Origin: Rathayibacter rathayi
GTDB lineage: Bacteria > Actinomycetota > Actinomycetes > Actinomycetales > Microbacteriaceae
Assembly: GCF_004011095.1 (NCBI RefSeq)
Contig: NZ_CP028129.1
Span: 1-64,000 of the forward strand
Length of the DNA: 64,000 nucleotides
Direction of reading: 5' to 3'
The position numbers and the translations under genes were made by a program. The notes below the pieces were generated by a model. The model had not been told where the DNA came from. It saw only the letters and a list, made by a program, of their open reading frames with translations, and did not search any database. Positions 10,111 to 19,842 of this stretch are shown piece after piece (the stretch's first letter is position 1; each line of letters opens with the position of its first letter).

Positions 10111-10174
10111 GCCCCCGCGTGGGCTGACCTGGTGCCTGGCCGGGCTTTTCCGGGGCCTGGCCGGGCTCTTCTGG

Positions 10175-11284
10175 TCACGCGCGCGGCAGGACGACCCGCA
10201 CGAGGAGCCCGCCCTCGCTGCGAGCCGTGAGTGTCAGGTGCCCCCCGTGGGCCGCGACGATCCGCGAGACGATCGCCAGTCCGAGACCGGAGCCGGTGTG
10301 GCCCCCGTCCGTGCGGCGGGTGCGCGTGCCGCCCCGCACGAACGGTTCGAGCAGGGTCGGCAGCGTCGCGGGGTCGAGCGCGGAACCGCTGTTCTCGACG
10401 GTGACGATCGCTCCCTCCGCGCTCTGCTGCGTCCGGAGCACGACGAACCCCGCCGAAACGTTGTGCACGATCGCGTTGTGCAGCAGGTTCGTCATCAGTT
10501 GGAGCAGCAGCGATGCGGATCCGATCGCGGAGCACGGCTCGACCTGGAGCTGGAGGGAGACGCTACCGCGCTCGGCGAGGGTGAGGACGCTGTCGCGGGC
10601 CTCCTCCGCGAGCAGCGACAGATCGAGGGTCTGCGCCTCGGGTATCGGCCGGTCGGCTCGGCTCAACTGGAGGAGGGCTTCGACCAGGTCGATCGAGCGG
10701 GCAGTGACGGCGGACAGATCAGCGAGCAGGTGCTCCACGTCGGGGGAGCCGTCGCGCCGGGCGACGTCGAGCATCGTCTTCGTGATGGTGAGCGGCGTCC
10801 GCAGCTCGTGCGAGGCGTTCGCGGCGAACCGCTCCTGCTCGCTGACGTGCGCCTCGGTCTGCTCGAGCATCGCGTTGAAGGCCTCGGCTAACTCCTCGAA
10901 CTCGTCCCGCGACCGCAGGTCGGCGACCCGGTGTGAGTAGCCGTCCGACGCGACCAGCCGGGCGACCCGGGTGAGCTCGTCCAGCGGCGCGAGCATCCTC
11001 CTGGCCAGGAGCGAGCCGCCGACGGTTCCGGCGATCAGGAGGAGCACGATCACCCCGGCGGCGACCGGGACGAAGGCGCTGAGCAGCTCGGTGCGGTTGG
11101 GGACGAAGATCTGCTCGTTCGTGCTCCGCGAGTACGAGACGAAGTAGTCGTCGGTGATGTAGCGCAGCAGGAAGATCGACATTGCCCCCAGCAGCCCCGT
11201 GACCGCCAGCCCGAGCAGCAGGACGTAGCTGAGCGTGAGGCGCTTGCGGATGCTGATCGGGCGAGGCCGACGGGCCGGCGCCAC
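10175..11284 (-). CDS. vanS: VanS-type sensor histidine kinase
   Basis: 369 residues. Two membrane helices (about 18-40 and 71-95) enclose a short external loop of some 30 residues. A HAMP segment follows, then the dimerisation box with phospho-acceptor His159 (ANASHELRTPLT) and a HATPase domain with N box NLLHNAIVHN and G boxes including SGLGLAIV. It follows the response regulator by 1 bp and lies downstream of vanHAX. The arrangement and the short sensor loop match the actinobacterial VanRS systems that sense glycopeptide action (established for Streptomyces). The inducer range here is unknown. Confidence 0.9.
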   Translation of the reverse strand: MAPARRPRPISIRKRLTLSYVLLLGLAVTGLLGAMSIFLLRYITDDYFVSYSRSTNEQIFVPNRTELLSAFVPVAAGVIVLLLIAGTVGGSLLARRMLAPLDELTRVARLVASDGYSHRVADLRSRDEFEELAEAFNAMLEQTEAHVSEQERFAANASHELRTPLTITKTMLDVARRDGSPDVEHLLADLSAVTARSIDLVEALLQLSRADRPIPEAQTLDLSLLAEEARDSVLTLAERGSVSLQLQVEPCSAIGSASLLLQLMTNLLHNAIVHNVSAGFVVLRTQQSAEGAIVTVENSGSALDPATLPTLLEPFVRGGTRTRRTDGGHTGSGLGLAIVSRIVAAHGGHLTLTARSEGGLLVRVVLPRA

Positions 11285-11285
11285 G

Positions 11286-11969
11286 TCAGCTCGGCCCGGT
11301 CTCGGGGGCGCGCGGCGCGATCCGGTAGCCCGAGCCGGGCACTGTGCCGATCAGCGACGGGTCGGGGAGTCGCTTGCGCAGGCCCGAGATCGTGATCCTG
11401 ATCGCATTGGTGAACGGATCGGCGTTCTCGTCCCAGGCGCGCTCCAGCAGCTCCTCGGCGCTGACGACCCCGCCATCGGCCTCCGCGAGGACGTGGAGCA
11501 CGGCGAACTGCTTGCGAGTGAGGGCGACGAAGCGGCCGTCGAGGAAGACCTCCCTGCGGAACGGATCAATCCGCAGTCCGTCCCGCTCGTAGACCGGAGG
11601 GCGGGCCTGGCTGCGGCGGCGGGCGAGAGCGCGGACGCGCAGGACGAGCTCGCGGAGGTCAAAGGGCTTCGTGAGGTAGTCGTCGGCCCCTATCTCGAAG
11701 CCGCTCTCCTTGTCGAGGAGGCGGTCGGCAGCGGTGAGCATGATGATCGGCGTCCCCGAACCGGAGGCGACCACCGCGCGGGCGACATCGTCGCCGGACG
11801 GGCCAGGGATGTCGCGGTCGAGGATGGCGACGTCGTACACCGTGGTCTCCAGCAGCGTGAGCGCCTGGTGCCCGTCGGCGGCGATATCCGAGGCGATCGC
11901 CTCGAGCCGGAGGCCATCCCTGATGGATCGAGAGAGGAAAGGTTCGTCTTCGACAATCAGGACACGCAT
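11286..11969 (-). CDS. vanR: VanR-type response regulator
   Basis: 227 residues. The receiver domain begins MRVLIVEDEPFLSRSIRDGL and has phospho-acceptor Asp51 (VAILDRDIPGPSGDD), conserved Thr in MLTAAD and Lys in YLTKPF. The C-terminal OmpR/PhoB winged helix ends SLIGTVPGSGYRI. By memory it is close to Streptomyces VanR, with shared phrases such as LDRDIPGPSGD and EELLERAWDENADPFTNA. It would activate vanH-vanA-vanX, 92 bp upstream on the same strand. Confidence 0.92.
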   Translation of the reverse strand: MRVLIVEDEPFLSRSIRDGLRLEAIASDIAADGHQALTLLETTVYDVAILDRDIPGPSGDDVARAVVASGSGTPIIMLTAADRLLDKESGFEIGADDYLTKPFDLRELVLRVRALARRRSQARPPVYERDGLRIDPFRREVFLDGRFVALTRKQFAVLHVLAEADGGVVSAEELLERAWDENADPFTNAIRITISGLRKRLPDPSLIGTVPGSGYRIAPRAPETGPS

Positions 11970-12061
11970 CGGTGAACCGTAGACGGCGACGGCCGCCGTT
12001 CTTCTCCTACGGCGCATCTCGATCCGTCGCTGTCGTGCCGGGATCGCAGCGGCGCAGGAAC

Positions 12062-12670
12062 TCAGTTGAGGGGGAAGTCGAAGTAGTGGTCGGGAAACGG
12101 CTCGTCGGCAAGGGTGTAGTGCCACCACTCCTGGGGATACGGCTGGAAGCCGCTGTCGAGCATGATCCCGCAGAGGATCCGCCTGTTCTCCGCGGCGACG
12201 GGGCCCACCTCCGTGCTCGCGTGATGCGAACTCTCGTCCATCAGATCGTGCCGACCGCCCATGTCCAGCAGCAGCCCGCTCGCGGAGTCGACGAGGGTGA
12301 GATCGAGGGAGCCGCCGCGGGTGTGCCCCGAGGAGCAGGCGATGTAGCCCTGCTCGAACATTGCGGCGCGGCTGATGCGGGGGTGGAAGATGCTCTTCAC
12401 GCGCGGGCACTCCGGCTCCTGCGCCCAGCGGACGAAGTGGTCGACGGCGCGCTGAGGGCGGTAGGCGTCCCAGACGAGCAGGGCCAGTCCGCTCTCGGCG
12501 GCCCGGCCCTGAGCGTCCTGCAGCGCCGCCGCCACCGCCGCGGTCGTCACGACTCGATCGGTCGCGTAGCCATCGACGGGGCCGCCGGTGAAGTTGTCGG
12601 AGCCGGCGTACTTCGCGTCCCAGAGGACGGAGTCGACGGCCTCGTCGAGGTAGACGAACCCCGGGCTCAT
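12062..12670 (-). CDS. vanX: VanX D-Ala-D-Ala dipeptidase
   Basis: 202 residues, the same length as enterococcal VanX. All key residues fall at the classical numbers: Arg71 (WDAYRPQ), zinc ligands His116 and Asp123 (SSGHTRGGSLDL), Glu181 and His184 (QEWWHY). The enzyme hydrolyses free D-Ala-D-Ala so that the normal dipeptide is not built into the cell wall. The ATG overlaps the ligase stop by 4 bp, so it is co-translated with it. Confidence 0.96.
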   Translation of the reverse strand: MSPGFVYLDEAVDSVLWDAKYAGSDNFTGGPVDGYATDRVVTTAAVAAALQDAQGRAAESGLALLVWDAYRPQRAVDHFVRWAQEPECPRVKSIFHPRISRAAMFEQGYIACSSGHTRGGSLDLTLVDSASGLLLDMGGRHDLMDESSHHASTEVGPVAAENRRILCGIMLDSGFQPYPQEWWHYTLADEPFPDHYFDFPLN

Positions 12671-13698
12671 CGGGTCATCGCCAGCTGAACGCTGCGGTCG
12701 ATCAGATCGGAGACGCTGAGGCCGGCGGCGGCCATCATCCGGGGGTACCGGCTGTACGAGGTGAACCCGGGCAGGGTGTTGACCTCGTTCAGGACCACGC
12801 GCCCGTCCTCGAGCAGGAACAGGTCGACGCGGGCCAGCCCCCGGCAGCCGAGCGCCCGGTAGAGCGCCTTCGCCCGCTCCTGAATCTCCGTCCGCTGCGC
12901 CTCGGGGAGGCCGGCCGGGACGGTGATGGAGGAGTTGAGCGACCCCTTCTCCGGCTCCGCCTCCTGGTGGATGCGGAAGAGCCCGTGCTCCAGGCGGATC
13001 TGGTCCACCTCGCCGACGACCAGGTCGTCTCCGTCGCCGAGGACGGCGCAGCCCACCTCCGAGCCGAGCACCTGCTCCTCGATCAGCACCTTCTGGTCGT
13101 ACCGGCGGGCGAGGGTGATCGCCTCGTCGAGCCGCTGGGCGGACTCGACCTTCGTGACTCCGAACGACGAACCCGAGCGCGCCGGCTTCACGAAGACGGG
13201 GAAGCTCAGGGTGTCCACATCGACGCGCTCCCCCGGGTGCACGACGGTGAACGCCGGCACGGGGATCCCGGCCTGCGCCGCGACGGTGTACGCGAGCGAC
13301 TTGTCCATGCACACCACCGATCCCTGGATGTCACAGCCGACGTACGGCAGGCCGGAGAGTTCGAGCAGGCCCTGGATGGAGCCGTCCTCGCCTCCGGTGC
13401 CGTGCAGGACGGGGAGGACGACATCGACTCCGACCCGACGGAAGGTGCCCTCGTCTTCGACCAGGAGGCCGTGGGTCCCGCGGTCGGGGGAGATCACCGC
13501 GGCACGGCCGTGCTGCGACTCCCAGTCGGGGCGCGGGCCCTCGCAGAGCCGCCACTCGCCGCGGCGGGTGATCCCGATCCAGAGGGCGTCGTACCTTTCC
13601 GGGTCCAGTGCTCCGGCGATCTCGATCGCGGATTTGACGGAGACGTCGTGCTCCTCGGAGCAGCCGCCGAACAGGACGGCGATGGTCGTCTTAGACAT
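12667..13698 (-). CDS. vanA: D-alanine-(R)-lactate ligase, VanA type
   Basis: 343 residues with VanA features throughout: ILFGGCSEEHDVSVKSAIEI-like start, HGTGGEDGSIQGLLELSG, KPARSGSSFGV, and the C-terminal NEVNTLPGFTSYSRYPRMM. His244 in the omega loop (FRIHQEAEPEKGS) sits at the same number as the VanA residue associated with lactate rather than alanine or serine selection. The enzyme makes D-Ala-D-Lac, which lowers glycopeptide binding. The start overlaps the end of vanH by 8 bp. Which VanA subtype name applies needs a database comparison. Confidence 0.95.
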   Translation of the reverse strand: MSKTTIAVLFGGCSEEHDVSVKSAIEIAGALDPERYDALWIGITRRGEWRLCEGPRPDWESQHGRAAVISPDRGTHGLLVEDEGTFRRVGVDVVLPVLHGTGGEDGSIQGLLELSGLPYVGCDIQGSVVCMDKSLAYTVAAQAGIPVPAFTVVHPGERVDVDTLSFPVFVKPARSGSSFGVTKVESAQRLDEAITLARRYDQKVLIEEQVLGSEVGCAVLGDGDDLVVGEVDQIRLEHGLFRIHQEAEPEKGSLNSSITVPAGLPEAQRTEIQERAKALYRALGCRGLARVDLFLLEDGRVVLNEVNTLPGFTSYSRYPRMMAAAGLSVSDLIDRSVQLAMTR

Positions 13699-14674
13699 GG
13701 GTGGTGGTCCTCTCGTGAGTCACGCAGAGCGAGAGCGTGGTCTCGATGATCTGGTGGAGGGTGCGGGTGGTGAAGTAGGCGAGGTGCGGAGTGATGACGA
13801 CGTTCGGCATCGCGATCAGGCGCTCGAGCGAGCCGTGGGGGAGCGGCCGGCCGGAGTGGTCGACCGAGAAGCAGCCCTCTTCGCCCTCGACGACGTCGAG
13901 AGCGGCGCCGCCGAGCCGGCCGTCCTCGAGGGCGGCGACGAGCGCGTCCGTGTCGATCAGGCCGCCACGACCGGTGTTGACCACCAGGGCGCCCGGCCGC
14001 AGGCGGGCGATCCGCTCGGCACTGAGGAAGTGGTGGGTCATGTCGGACAGGGGCAGGTGCAGGGTGAGCACGTCGCTCGCGGCCAGCGCCTGCTCGAGCG
14101 GGACGCGCTCCGTGCCCTCGGGCGCCGGGCCGGAACCGCCGACGATCAGGACTCGGCAGCCGAAGGGGCGCAACCGCTCGGCGACGGCGCAGCCGATCCG
14201 CCCACCGCCGATCACCGCCACGGTGACACTGCGCAGTTCCCGGCCCCGTGCGACCGGTGCGCGGAAGTCGTGTCGGGCGACGGCGGCGAGGGTGGGTCGG
14301 GTGTTGCGCAGGGCGAGGAGGATCAGCATCACTGTGTGGTCGGCGACTCCGTCGGGCTCGTAGCCGACGTTCGCGACCGAGATGCCGAGTGCGGCGGCCG
14401 CCTCAAGGTCGAGGTGATCGACGCCGATGCTCCGGGTGATCAGCGAGCGCACTCCGTTCGCGGCGAGGGCGTGCAGCGTCTCCGCGGTGACCGCGGTCAC
14501 ATGGCTGACGCTGACGCAGGTCGTGCCGACCGCCAGGGCAGCACTCACCGGGCCGACGGGGACTGACTCCACCCGGCAGCGCACCGGGTAGCGGTGGGAC
14601 GCCTCCGCAACGGCGAGCGCCTCTTCCCGATCGCACCCGAAGAACGTGATCGCCGGGTGACCTGTCTCGAACAT
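13691..14674 (-). CDS. vanH: VanH D-lactate dehydrogenase
   Basis: 327 residues of the D-2-hydroxyacid dehydrogenase family: STRSIG-like ITRSIGVDHLD, NAD-binding VIGGGRIGCAVAERL, VNTGRGGLIDTDALV, and catalytic His in ITPHLAYFT. It is near VanH in length and motif order. It reduces pyruvate to D-lactate for the ligase. It is the first gene of the van operon. No clear ribosome site precedes ATG 14674; the upstream DNA to the palindrome at 14785 must hold the promoter. Confidence 0.94.
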   Translation of the reverse strand: MFETGHPAITFFGCDREEALAVAEASHRYPVRCRVESVPVGPVSAALAVGTTCVSVSHVTAVTAETLHALAANGVRSLITRSIGVDHLDLEAAAALGISVANVGYEPDGVADHTVMLILLALRNTRPTLAAVARHDFRAPVARGRELRSVTVAVIGGGRIGCAVAERLRPFGCRVLIVGGSGPAPEGTERVPLEQALAASDVLTLHLPLSDMTHHFLSAERIARLRPGALVVNTGRGGLIDTDALVAALEDGRLGGAALDVVEGEEGCFSVDHSGRPLPHGSLERLIAMPNVVITPHLAYFTTRTLHQIIETTLSLCVTHERTTTHV

Positions 14675-14784
14675 AACTCAAGACAACGCGATGCCCCGTT
14701 GCGCCCCCGTCGCTCTTTCCCCATACGCCCACAACACCCCCGCCTCTCCCCCGCCCCCGCCCCCTCCCGCCCCCCTTCTCCCCG

Positions 14785-14849
14785 CCCGCGAGATGCCACT
14801 TATGTGGGCGACACGCCGGGCGGAGCGCCCACAAGTGGCATCTCGCGGG
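14785..14849. repeat. Palindromic element, family 2, copy 1
   Basis: 65 bp with arms CCCGCGAGATGCCACTT and AAGTGGCATCTCGCGGG, extended inward by TGTGGGCG/CGCCCACA with one unpaired base. It follows the putA stop (minus strand) by 6 bp and could serve as its terminator. Copy 2 is at 19347-19404. Confidence 0.88.
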
Positions 14850-14854
14850 AGGGG

Positions 14855-17800
14855 TCAGAGTAGGGCGTCCGTGAGGTGGTCGGGTGTGCCGAAGCGGTGG
14901 GCGGTGATGGAGACGGCCTGCTCGCGGACGAACGGCAGTAGCTCCAGGCGGCCCGCCTCGGTCGCCTCGCCGGCGTAGACCGCGAGGTCGGGGCGGCCGT
15001 CCGTCGCGGCCGTGACCGTCGCGGCGGAGGCGCCCAGCAGGCGCACCCGTCCGGCGCCATGCGCGCGCACTCGCGCCTCCCACGCCGCGTCGTCCTCGAC
15101 CACCACGGCCCCCGCGGTCTCGGTGAGCGCGGCGGCGAGCCGCGGAGGCAGCACCACAGCGCTGGAGACCACCGCGGACGCCCGAGCGGTCGCCGCGGCG
15201 ACGGCCACCCGCACGAGCGAGCCGAGCGCCTCCCCGTCGGCCAGGCGCACCAGCACCGCGGAGTCGTAGGGCAGGTGCCGGAACACGTTCCGCTCCGCCG
15301 CCAGCCCCGTCACATCGCGGGGCGCTCCCTCGCTCCACGCCGCCGCGCAGCTGCGAGCCGTGCGCTCCACCCCGGCGTACTCCTCCTCCGAGAGCTCGGC
15401 GCGCGCCGCCGCGAGCAGTCGCGCCGCCGGGCCGACGACCGGGGCTGTCGCCTCCGCCGCCGTCGAACTCCACGAGCCCAGCCCGAGCAGGTAGTCCGGC
15501 CCACCCGCCTTCGTGCCCGGCCCGACCGCCGACTTCTTCCAGCCGCCGAACGGCTGGCGCTGCACGATCGCACCGGTAATCCCGCGGTTCACGTACAGGT
15601 TGCCGGCCTCAATCCCGTCGAGCCAGGTGCCGATCTCGTCCGGGTCGAGCGCGTGCAGGCCCGAGGTGAGCCCGTAGTCCACCTCGTTCACCAGGGCGAT
15701 CGCCTCGTCGAGGGTCGCCGCCGTCATGATTCCCAGGATCGGCCCGAAGTACTCGGTGCGGTGGAATTCGGAGCCGCGGCGCACGCCCTCCCGCACGCCC
15801 GGGCTCCACAGCCGGCCGGACTCGTCCAGCTTCCGCGGCCGCAGCAGCCAGGTCTCGCCGGCGCCGAGCGTCGTCAGGCCGCGCAGCAGCTTGCCCTCGG
15901 CCGGCTCGATCACCGGGCCCATCCGCGTCGCAGGGTCCGTCGGGTAGCCGACGGTGAGGGAGGAGACCGCGTCGAGCAGCTGCCCGCGGAACCGCGTCGA
16001 GTGGGCGACGGAGCCGACCAGCACCACGAGCGAGGCGGCCGAGCACTTCTGCCCGGCGTGCCCGAAGGCGCTCGCCACCACGTCCCTCACCGCGAGGTCG
16101 AGGTCGGCCGAGGGGGTGACGATGATCGCGTTCTTGCCGCTGGTCTCGGCGAGCAACGGGAGGTCGTGCCGGAACGAGCGGAACAGCTCGGCCGTCTCGT
16201 AGGCGCCGGTGAGGATCACACGGTCCACCGCGGGCGAGGCGATCAGGTCGCGCCCCAGCTCCTCCTCCGGCAGGCGGAGCAGCCGCAGCGCCTCGCGCGG
16301 CACGTCCGCCGCCCACAGCGCCTCGGCCACGACGGCGCCACAGCGCGCGGTGGGACCTGCGGGCTTGAGCACCACGGCCGAGCCGGCCGCCAGCGCCGCG
16401 AGCACGCCTCCGGCCGGGATCGCGACCGGGAAGTTCCACGGCGGAGTAACCAGCGTCAGCGCGGCCGGGTGGAAGCGGGCGCCGTCCACCGCGTCGAGTT
16501 CGAGCGCGCGCTCGGCGTAGTAGTGGGCGAAGTCCACGGCCTCCGAGACCTCGGGGTCGCCCTGGTCGAGCGTCTTGCCGCCCTCGGCCGCCATCACCTC
16601 CAGCAGCTCGGCGCGCCGCGCCTCCAGCTCGTCGCCGGCGCGGTGCAGGATGCGGGCGCGCTCGTCGGCCGGGACGTCGCTCCAGCCGCTGGTGCGCGCT
16701 CCGGAGAGCACGGCCTCCAGCTCGCCGAGGGTGCCGATCGTGGCGGCCTCGATCGCGTCGACGCCGGCGCGGGAGGAGGGGACGCGCGCGAGGATCGCCT
16801 CGGCCCACTCACGGTTCGCGGCGACGGACGGGTCGGTGTCGGGGGTGCTGCGGTAGTCGCCCAGCCCGGGGCGGCCGCTCGCGGCGAAGCGGTCGGCCAC
16901 GCGGTGCGCCGGAGGCACAGCGCCATCCAGGGCGGCGACGGAGGCGCGGAACCGCTCCTCCTCCCGCGCGAACAGCGCCGGATCGGCCTCGAGCTCGAAG
17001 ACGGCGGACATGAAGTTCTGGCTCGACGCGCCCTCCTCCAGCCGGCGGATCAGGTAGGCGATCGCCACATCGAACTCGGCCGGCGCGACGACCGGCGTGT
17101 AGAGCAGGAGCGAGCCGACCGTGCGGCGCACCGCCTCCGCCTGGCCCTGCGCCATGCCGAGCAGCATCTCGTACTCGATCCCCTCGCGGACGCCGCGGGT
17201 GCCGGCGAGCAGCCACGAGTACGCGACGTCGAAGAGGTTGTGGCCCGCGACGCCGACCCGCACGGCGCGGATCCGCTCCGGGTGCAGCGCGTAGTCGAGC
17301 ACGCGCTTGTAGTTCGTGTCCGAGTCCTGCTTGCTGCTCCAGGTCGCCAGCGGCCAGCCGTGCACCGACGCCTCGACCTGCTCCATCGGCAGGTTCGCGC
17401 CCTTGACCAGGCGCACCTTGATGGCGGCGCCACCGCGGGCACGTCGGGCGGCGCTCCACTCCTGTAGGCGGATCATCGCCGAGAGCGCGTCGGGCAGGTA
17501 CGCCTGCAGCACGATGCCGGCCTCGAGATCCGTGAACTCCGGCCGGTCCAGGATGCGGGTGAAGACCGCGATAGTGAGGTCGAGGTCTTTGTACTCCTCC
17601 ATGTCGAGGTTGATGAACTTCTGCGGCGAGGCGGCGGCGGCTCGCGCGAACAGCGGCGTGAGCTCTTCGACGATGTCCTCGACCGCGGCGTCGAACGCCC
17701 ACGGGTTGTGCGGGGCGGTGCTCGAGGAGACCTTGATCGAGACGTAGTCGACGTCGTCGCGGGCGAGGAGGCGGTGGGTGCCCTCCAGGCGGCGGTGGGC

Positions 17801-18323
17801 CTCCTCGCGGCCGAGGACGGCCTCGCCGAGCAGGTTCAGGTTAAGCCGCACGCCGTGGCCGCGGATCGCTGCGATCGCCGGGCCCAGGCGCGAGTCGGTC
17901 GCGTCGATGATGAGGTGGCCGACCATCCGCCGCAGCACCCTGCGCGCGATCGGCACCACGACGTCCGGGACGAGCGGTGCCAGCACACCGCCGAGGGTGA
18001 CCGCGGCGCGCATCGGAGCAGGCAGGAAGCCGGGCACGCCGCCCGCGATCGCCGTCAGCGCGGCCGCGGCCACGCGGGTGTCCTCGGGGCGGACGACGCC
18101 GTCGACGAAGCCGACGGTGAAGTCCAGGCCGGACGGATCCTTCAGCACGCCCGCAAGCTGCGCCCCGGAGGCATCGGTGGGGATCGCGGAGGCCTCGCGC
18201 AGCCAGCGCCGAACCAGAGCGACGCTCTTGTCGACGAGGCGGGGGTCGACGGAGTCGGGGCGGGGCCGGGGCTGGCGGGGCCGGGCTGGCGGGAGCGGGA
18301 GCGGGGTTGGCGAGATCCGTCAC
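14855..18323 (-). CDS. putA: Bifunctional proline dehydrogenase / glutamate-semialdehyde dehydrogenase
   Basis: The N-terminal half is the FAD-dependent proline dehydrogenase barrel (DYVSIKVSSSTAPH, INLDMEEYKDLDL, AIKVRLVKGANLPMEQ, YEMLLGMAQGQAEAVRR). The C-terminal half is the NAD-dependent aldehyde dehydrogenase, with Glu in LLAETSGKNAI and Cys in FGHAGQKCSAAS, then a further 150-residue tail. Together they oxidise proline to glutamate. The open frame starts at 18148, but the natural start is probably GTG 18323 (MTDLANPAP). Residues such as VDKSVALVRRWLREASAIP show coding above 18148, which requires a one-base frame change near 18265 in a C/G-rich repeat. The LysR gene is divergent. Confidence 0.9.
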
Positions 18324-18440
18324 GGTGCGGTCCTTCTGCTCTGAGGGTCGGTTCCCTCAGTATTCGACCGAGTACCGTTGAGCAGAAGCGACCGTTCCTT
18401 ACCGGTATCGGTCACCGCAGCTGAACGATCGGGGGCCGTC

Positions 18441-19331
18441 GTGCTCGATGTGCGCCGCCTGGTCCTGCTGCGCGAGGTCGCCATCCGCGGAACCCTCGCC
18501 GCCGCGGCGGAGGCCCTCGCCTACAGCCCCTCCGCGGTCTCGCAGCAGCTCGCGGTGCTCGAGCGCGAGACCGGGGTCGAGCTGCTGCGGAAGGCCGGAC
18601 GGCGCGTGCAGCTCACTCCGCAGGCCGAGATCCTGGTGGAGGCGGCGGGTGAGGTGCTGGCCCTGCTCGAGCGGGCGGAGGCGGCGCTCGCGGCGTCCGG
18701 CGAATCCATCACTGGACGGGTGCGCGTCGCGGTGTTCCAATCGGCGGCGCTCGCGCTGATGCCGAGCGCGCTTCGGGCTGTCGCCGAGCGCTTCCCGGAG
18801 GTGCGGATTGAGATGGTGCAGCGCGAGCCAGAGGGGGCGCTGCACGAGACCTCGTGGGCGAGGGAGTTCGACCTCGTCGTCGCCGAACAGTACCCCGGCC
18901 ACTCCACCTCGTGGCTGCCCGGGTTGGTGCGCAGCGACCTCACGACCGACGCCATCCGCCTGGCCGTCAGCCGCGACTCCGGCGTGCTGGATCTCGCCGC
19001 GACCCGCGACTGCGCCTGGGTGATGGAGCCGCGCGGCACCGCGAGCCGCCATTTCGCCGAGCAGACCTGCCGCGTCGCGGGCTTTGAACCTGACGTCCGC
19101 TTCGAGACCGCCGACCTCCAGGCGCAGATCCGCCTCGCCGCCTCCGGCCACGCCGTCGCCCTGATGCCCGACCTAGTCTGGGCGGGCGAGGAGCCGGCCT
19201 GCCGCCTCCTGGAACTGCCGGGCGCGCCTCGCCGCACGATCTTCACGGCCCAGCGGGAGGCGGGTCTGGCCTCGCCCGCCGTCCGCGTCTTCCGCGAGTG
19301 CCTGGTGGAGGCCGCTGGCTCCTCCCTCTGA
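18441..19331 (+). CDS. LysR-family regulator, probable putA regulator
   Basis: 296 residues. The N-terminal helix-turn-helix is classical (LLREVAIRGTLAAAAEALAY, SPSAVSQQLAVLERETGVEL) and is followed by a substrate-binding domain. GTG 18441 is chosen because LDVRRLVLL is the usual LysR opening; the frame is open from 18378. It is transcribed away from putA with about 115 bp between start codons. This is the standard position for a regulator of a divergent catabolic gene (inference). Confidence 0.85.
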   Translation: MLDVRRLVLLREVAIRGTLAAAAEALAYSPSAVSQQLAVLERETGVELLRKAGRRVQLTPQAEILVEAAGEVLALLERAEAALAASGESITGRVRVAVFQSAALALMPSALRAVAERFPEVRIEMVQREPEGALHETSWAREFDLVVAEQYPGHSTSWLPGLVRSDLTTDAIRLAVSRDSGVLDLAATRDCAWVMEPRGTASRHFAEQTCRVAGFEPDVRFETADLQAQIRLAASGHAVALMPDLVWAGEEPACRLLELPGAPRRTIFTAQREAGLASPAVRVFRECLVEAAGSSL

Positions 19332-19346
19332 CGTCCTCTTTCTCTG

Positions 19347-19404
19347 CGAGATGCCTCTTCGGTACGCGACACGCCGACGAATCGCGTCCCAACTGGCATC
19401 TCGC
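19347..19404. repeat. Palindromic element, family 2, copy 2
   Basis: The arms GCGAGATGCC and GGCATCTCGC match copy 1, and the centre shares CGACACGCCG. It lies 15 bp past the LysR stop, facing the GMC remnant. Confidence 0.85.
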
Positions 19405-19428
19405 GGAGGCAGAGGGCGGGTCGGAGGG

Positions 19429-19560
19429 TCATTCCGCGAGGAAGCGGTGGGCGATCAGCGGACTCGGGAATACCGTTTTGTCGCACGGGCGCAGGTTCGG
19501 CACGTCGAAGCTGCGGGCGTCGGCGTCGCTCGCGTCCGTGCCCATCCGCACCGCGTGCCG
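19429..19560 (-). pseudogene. C-terminal scrap of a GMC oxidoreductase
   Basis: The minus strand reads VRMGTDAS, SFDVPNLRPCDKTVFP and ends HRFLAE. This is a worn version of the GMC C-terminal signature, seen in better form at 21309 (SFDVPNLWVCDNSVFPSS). Residues expected between SPLIA and HRFLAE are missing. No start codon or upstream domain remains. Confidence 0.6.
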
Positions 19561-19686
19561 GGCTGCGGCGGGGTCGCTCTTCCGCGGGGAGCGGAGCCTC
19601 GGCGACGACCTGTCCGGTGCGCGAGTGGCGGAGGAGGTGCGCCGCTGTCGCCGAGGGCGGACGGAGGCGGTGCGGCGGCGACGACC

Positions 19687-19746
19687 GACGGCGAGCACGA
19701 CCGACGGCGAGCACGACCGACGGCGAGCACGACCGACGGCGAGCAC
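19687..19746. repeat. Tandem repeat, 16 bp x 3.7
   Basis: Copies of GACGGCGAGCACGACC lie in the 510-bp gap between the LysR and DUF222 genes. Apart from the palindrome and the GMC scrap, I see nothing else in that gap. Confidence 0.85.
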
Positions 19747-19842
19747 TGAGAATGTCCCTCCACAGGGCCGATTCAGGGGGCGATCGTCCGGAACGGGACG
19801 ATCTGCGGCACCACTGTCGGTGGTCACTGGTTCAATACAGGT

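Noticed and set aside
10008-14674. Glycopeptide biosynthesis genes near the van cluster
   Set aside because: Neighbours are prpD and putA; no NRPS, glycosyltransferase or oxygenase is present, so a producer self-resistance locus is not supported here.
13691-14674. VanH alternatively a general phosphoglycerate or formate dehydrogenase
   Set aside because: Length, motif phrases and direct coupling to the VanA-type ligase and VanX make the D-lactate role far more likely.
15059-17467. 802-codon open frame antisense to putA
   Set aside because: It is the mirror of a conserved enzyme in high-GC DNA, where antisense frames stay open; its Arg- and Gly-rich product has no domain.
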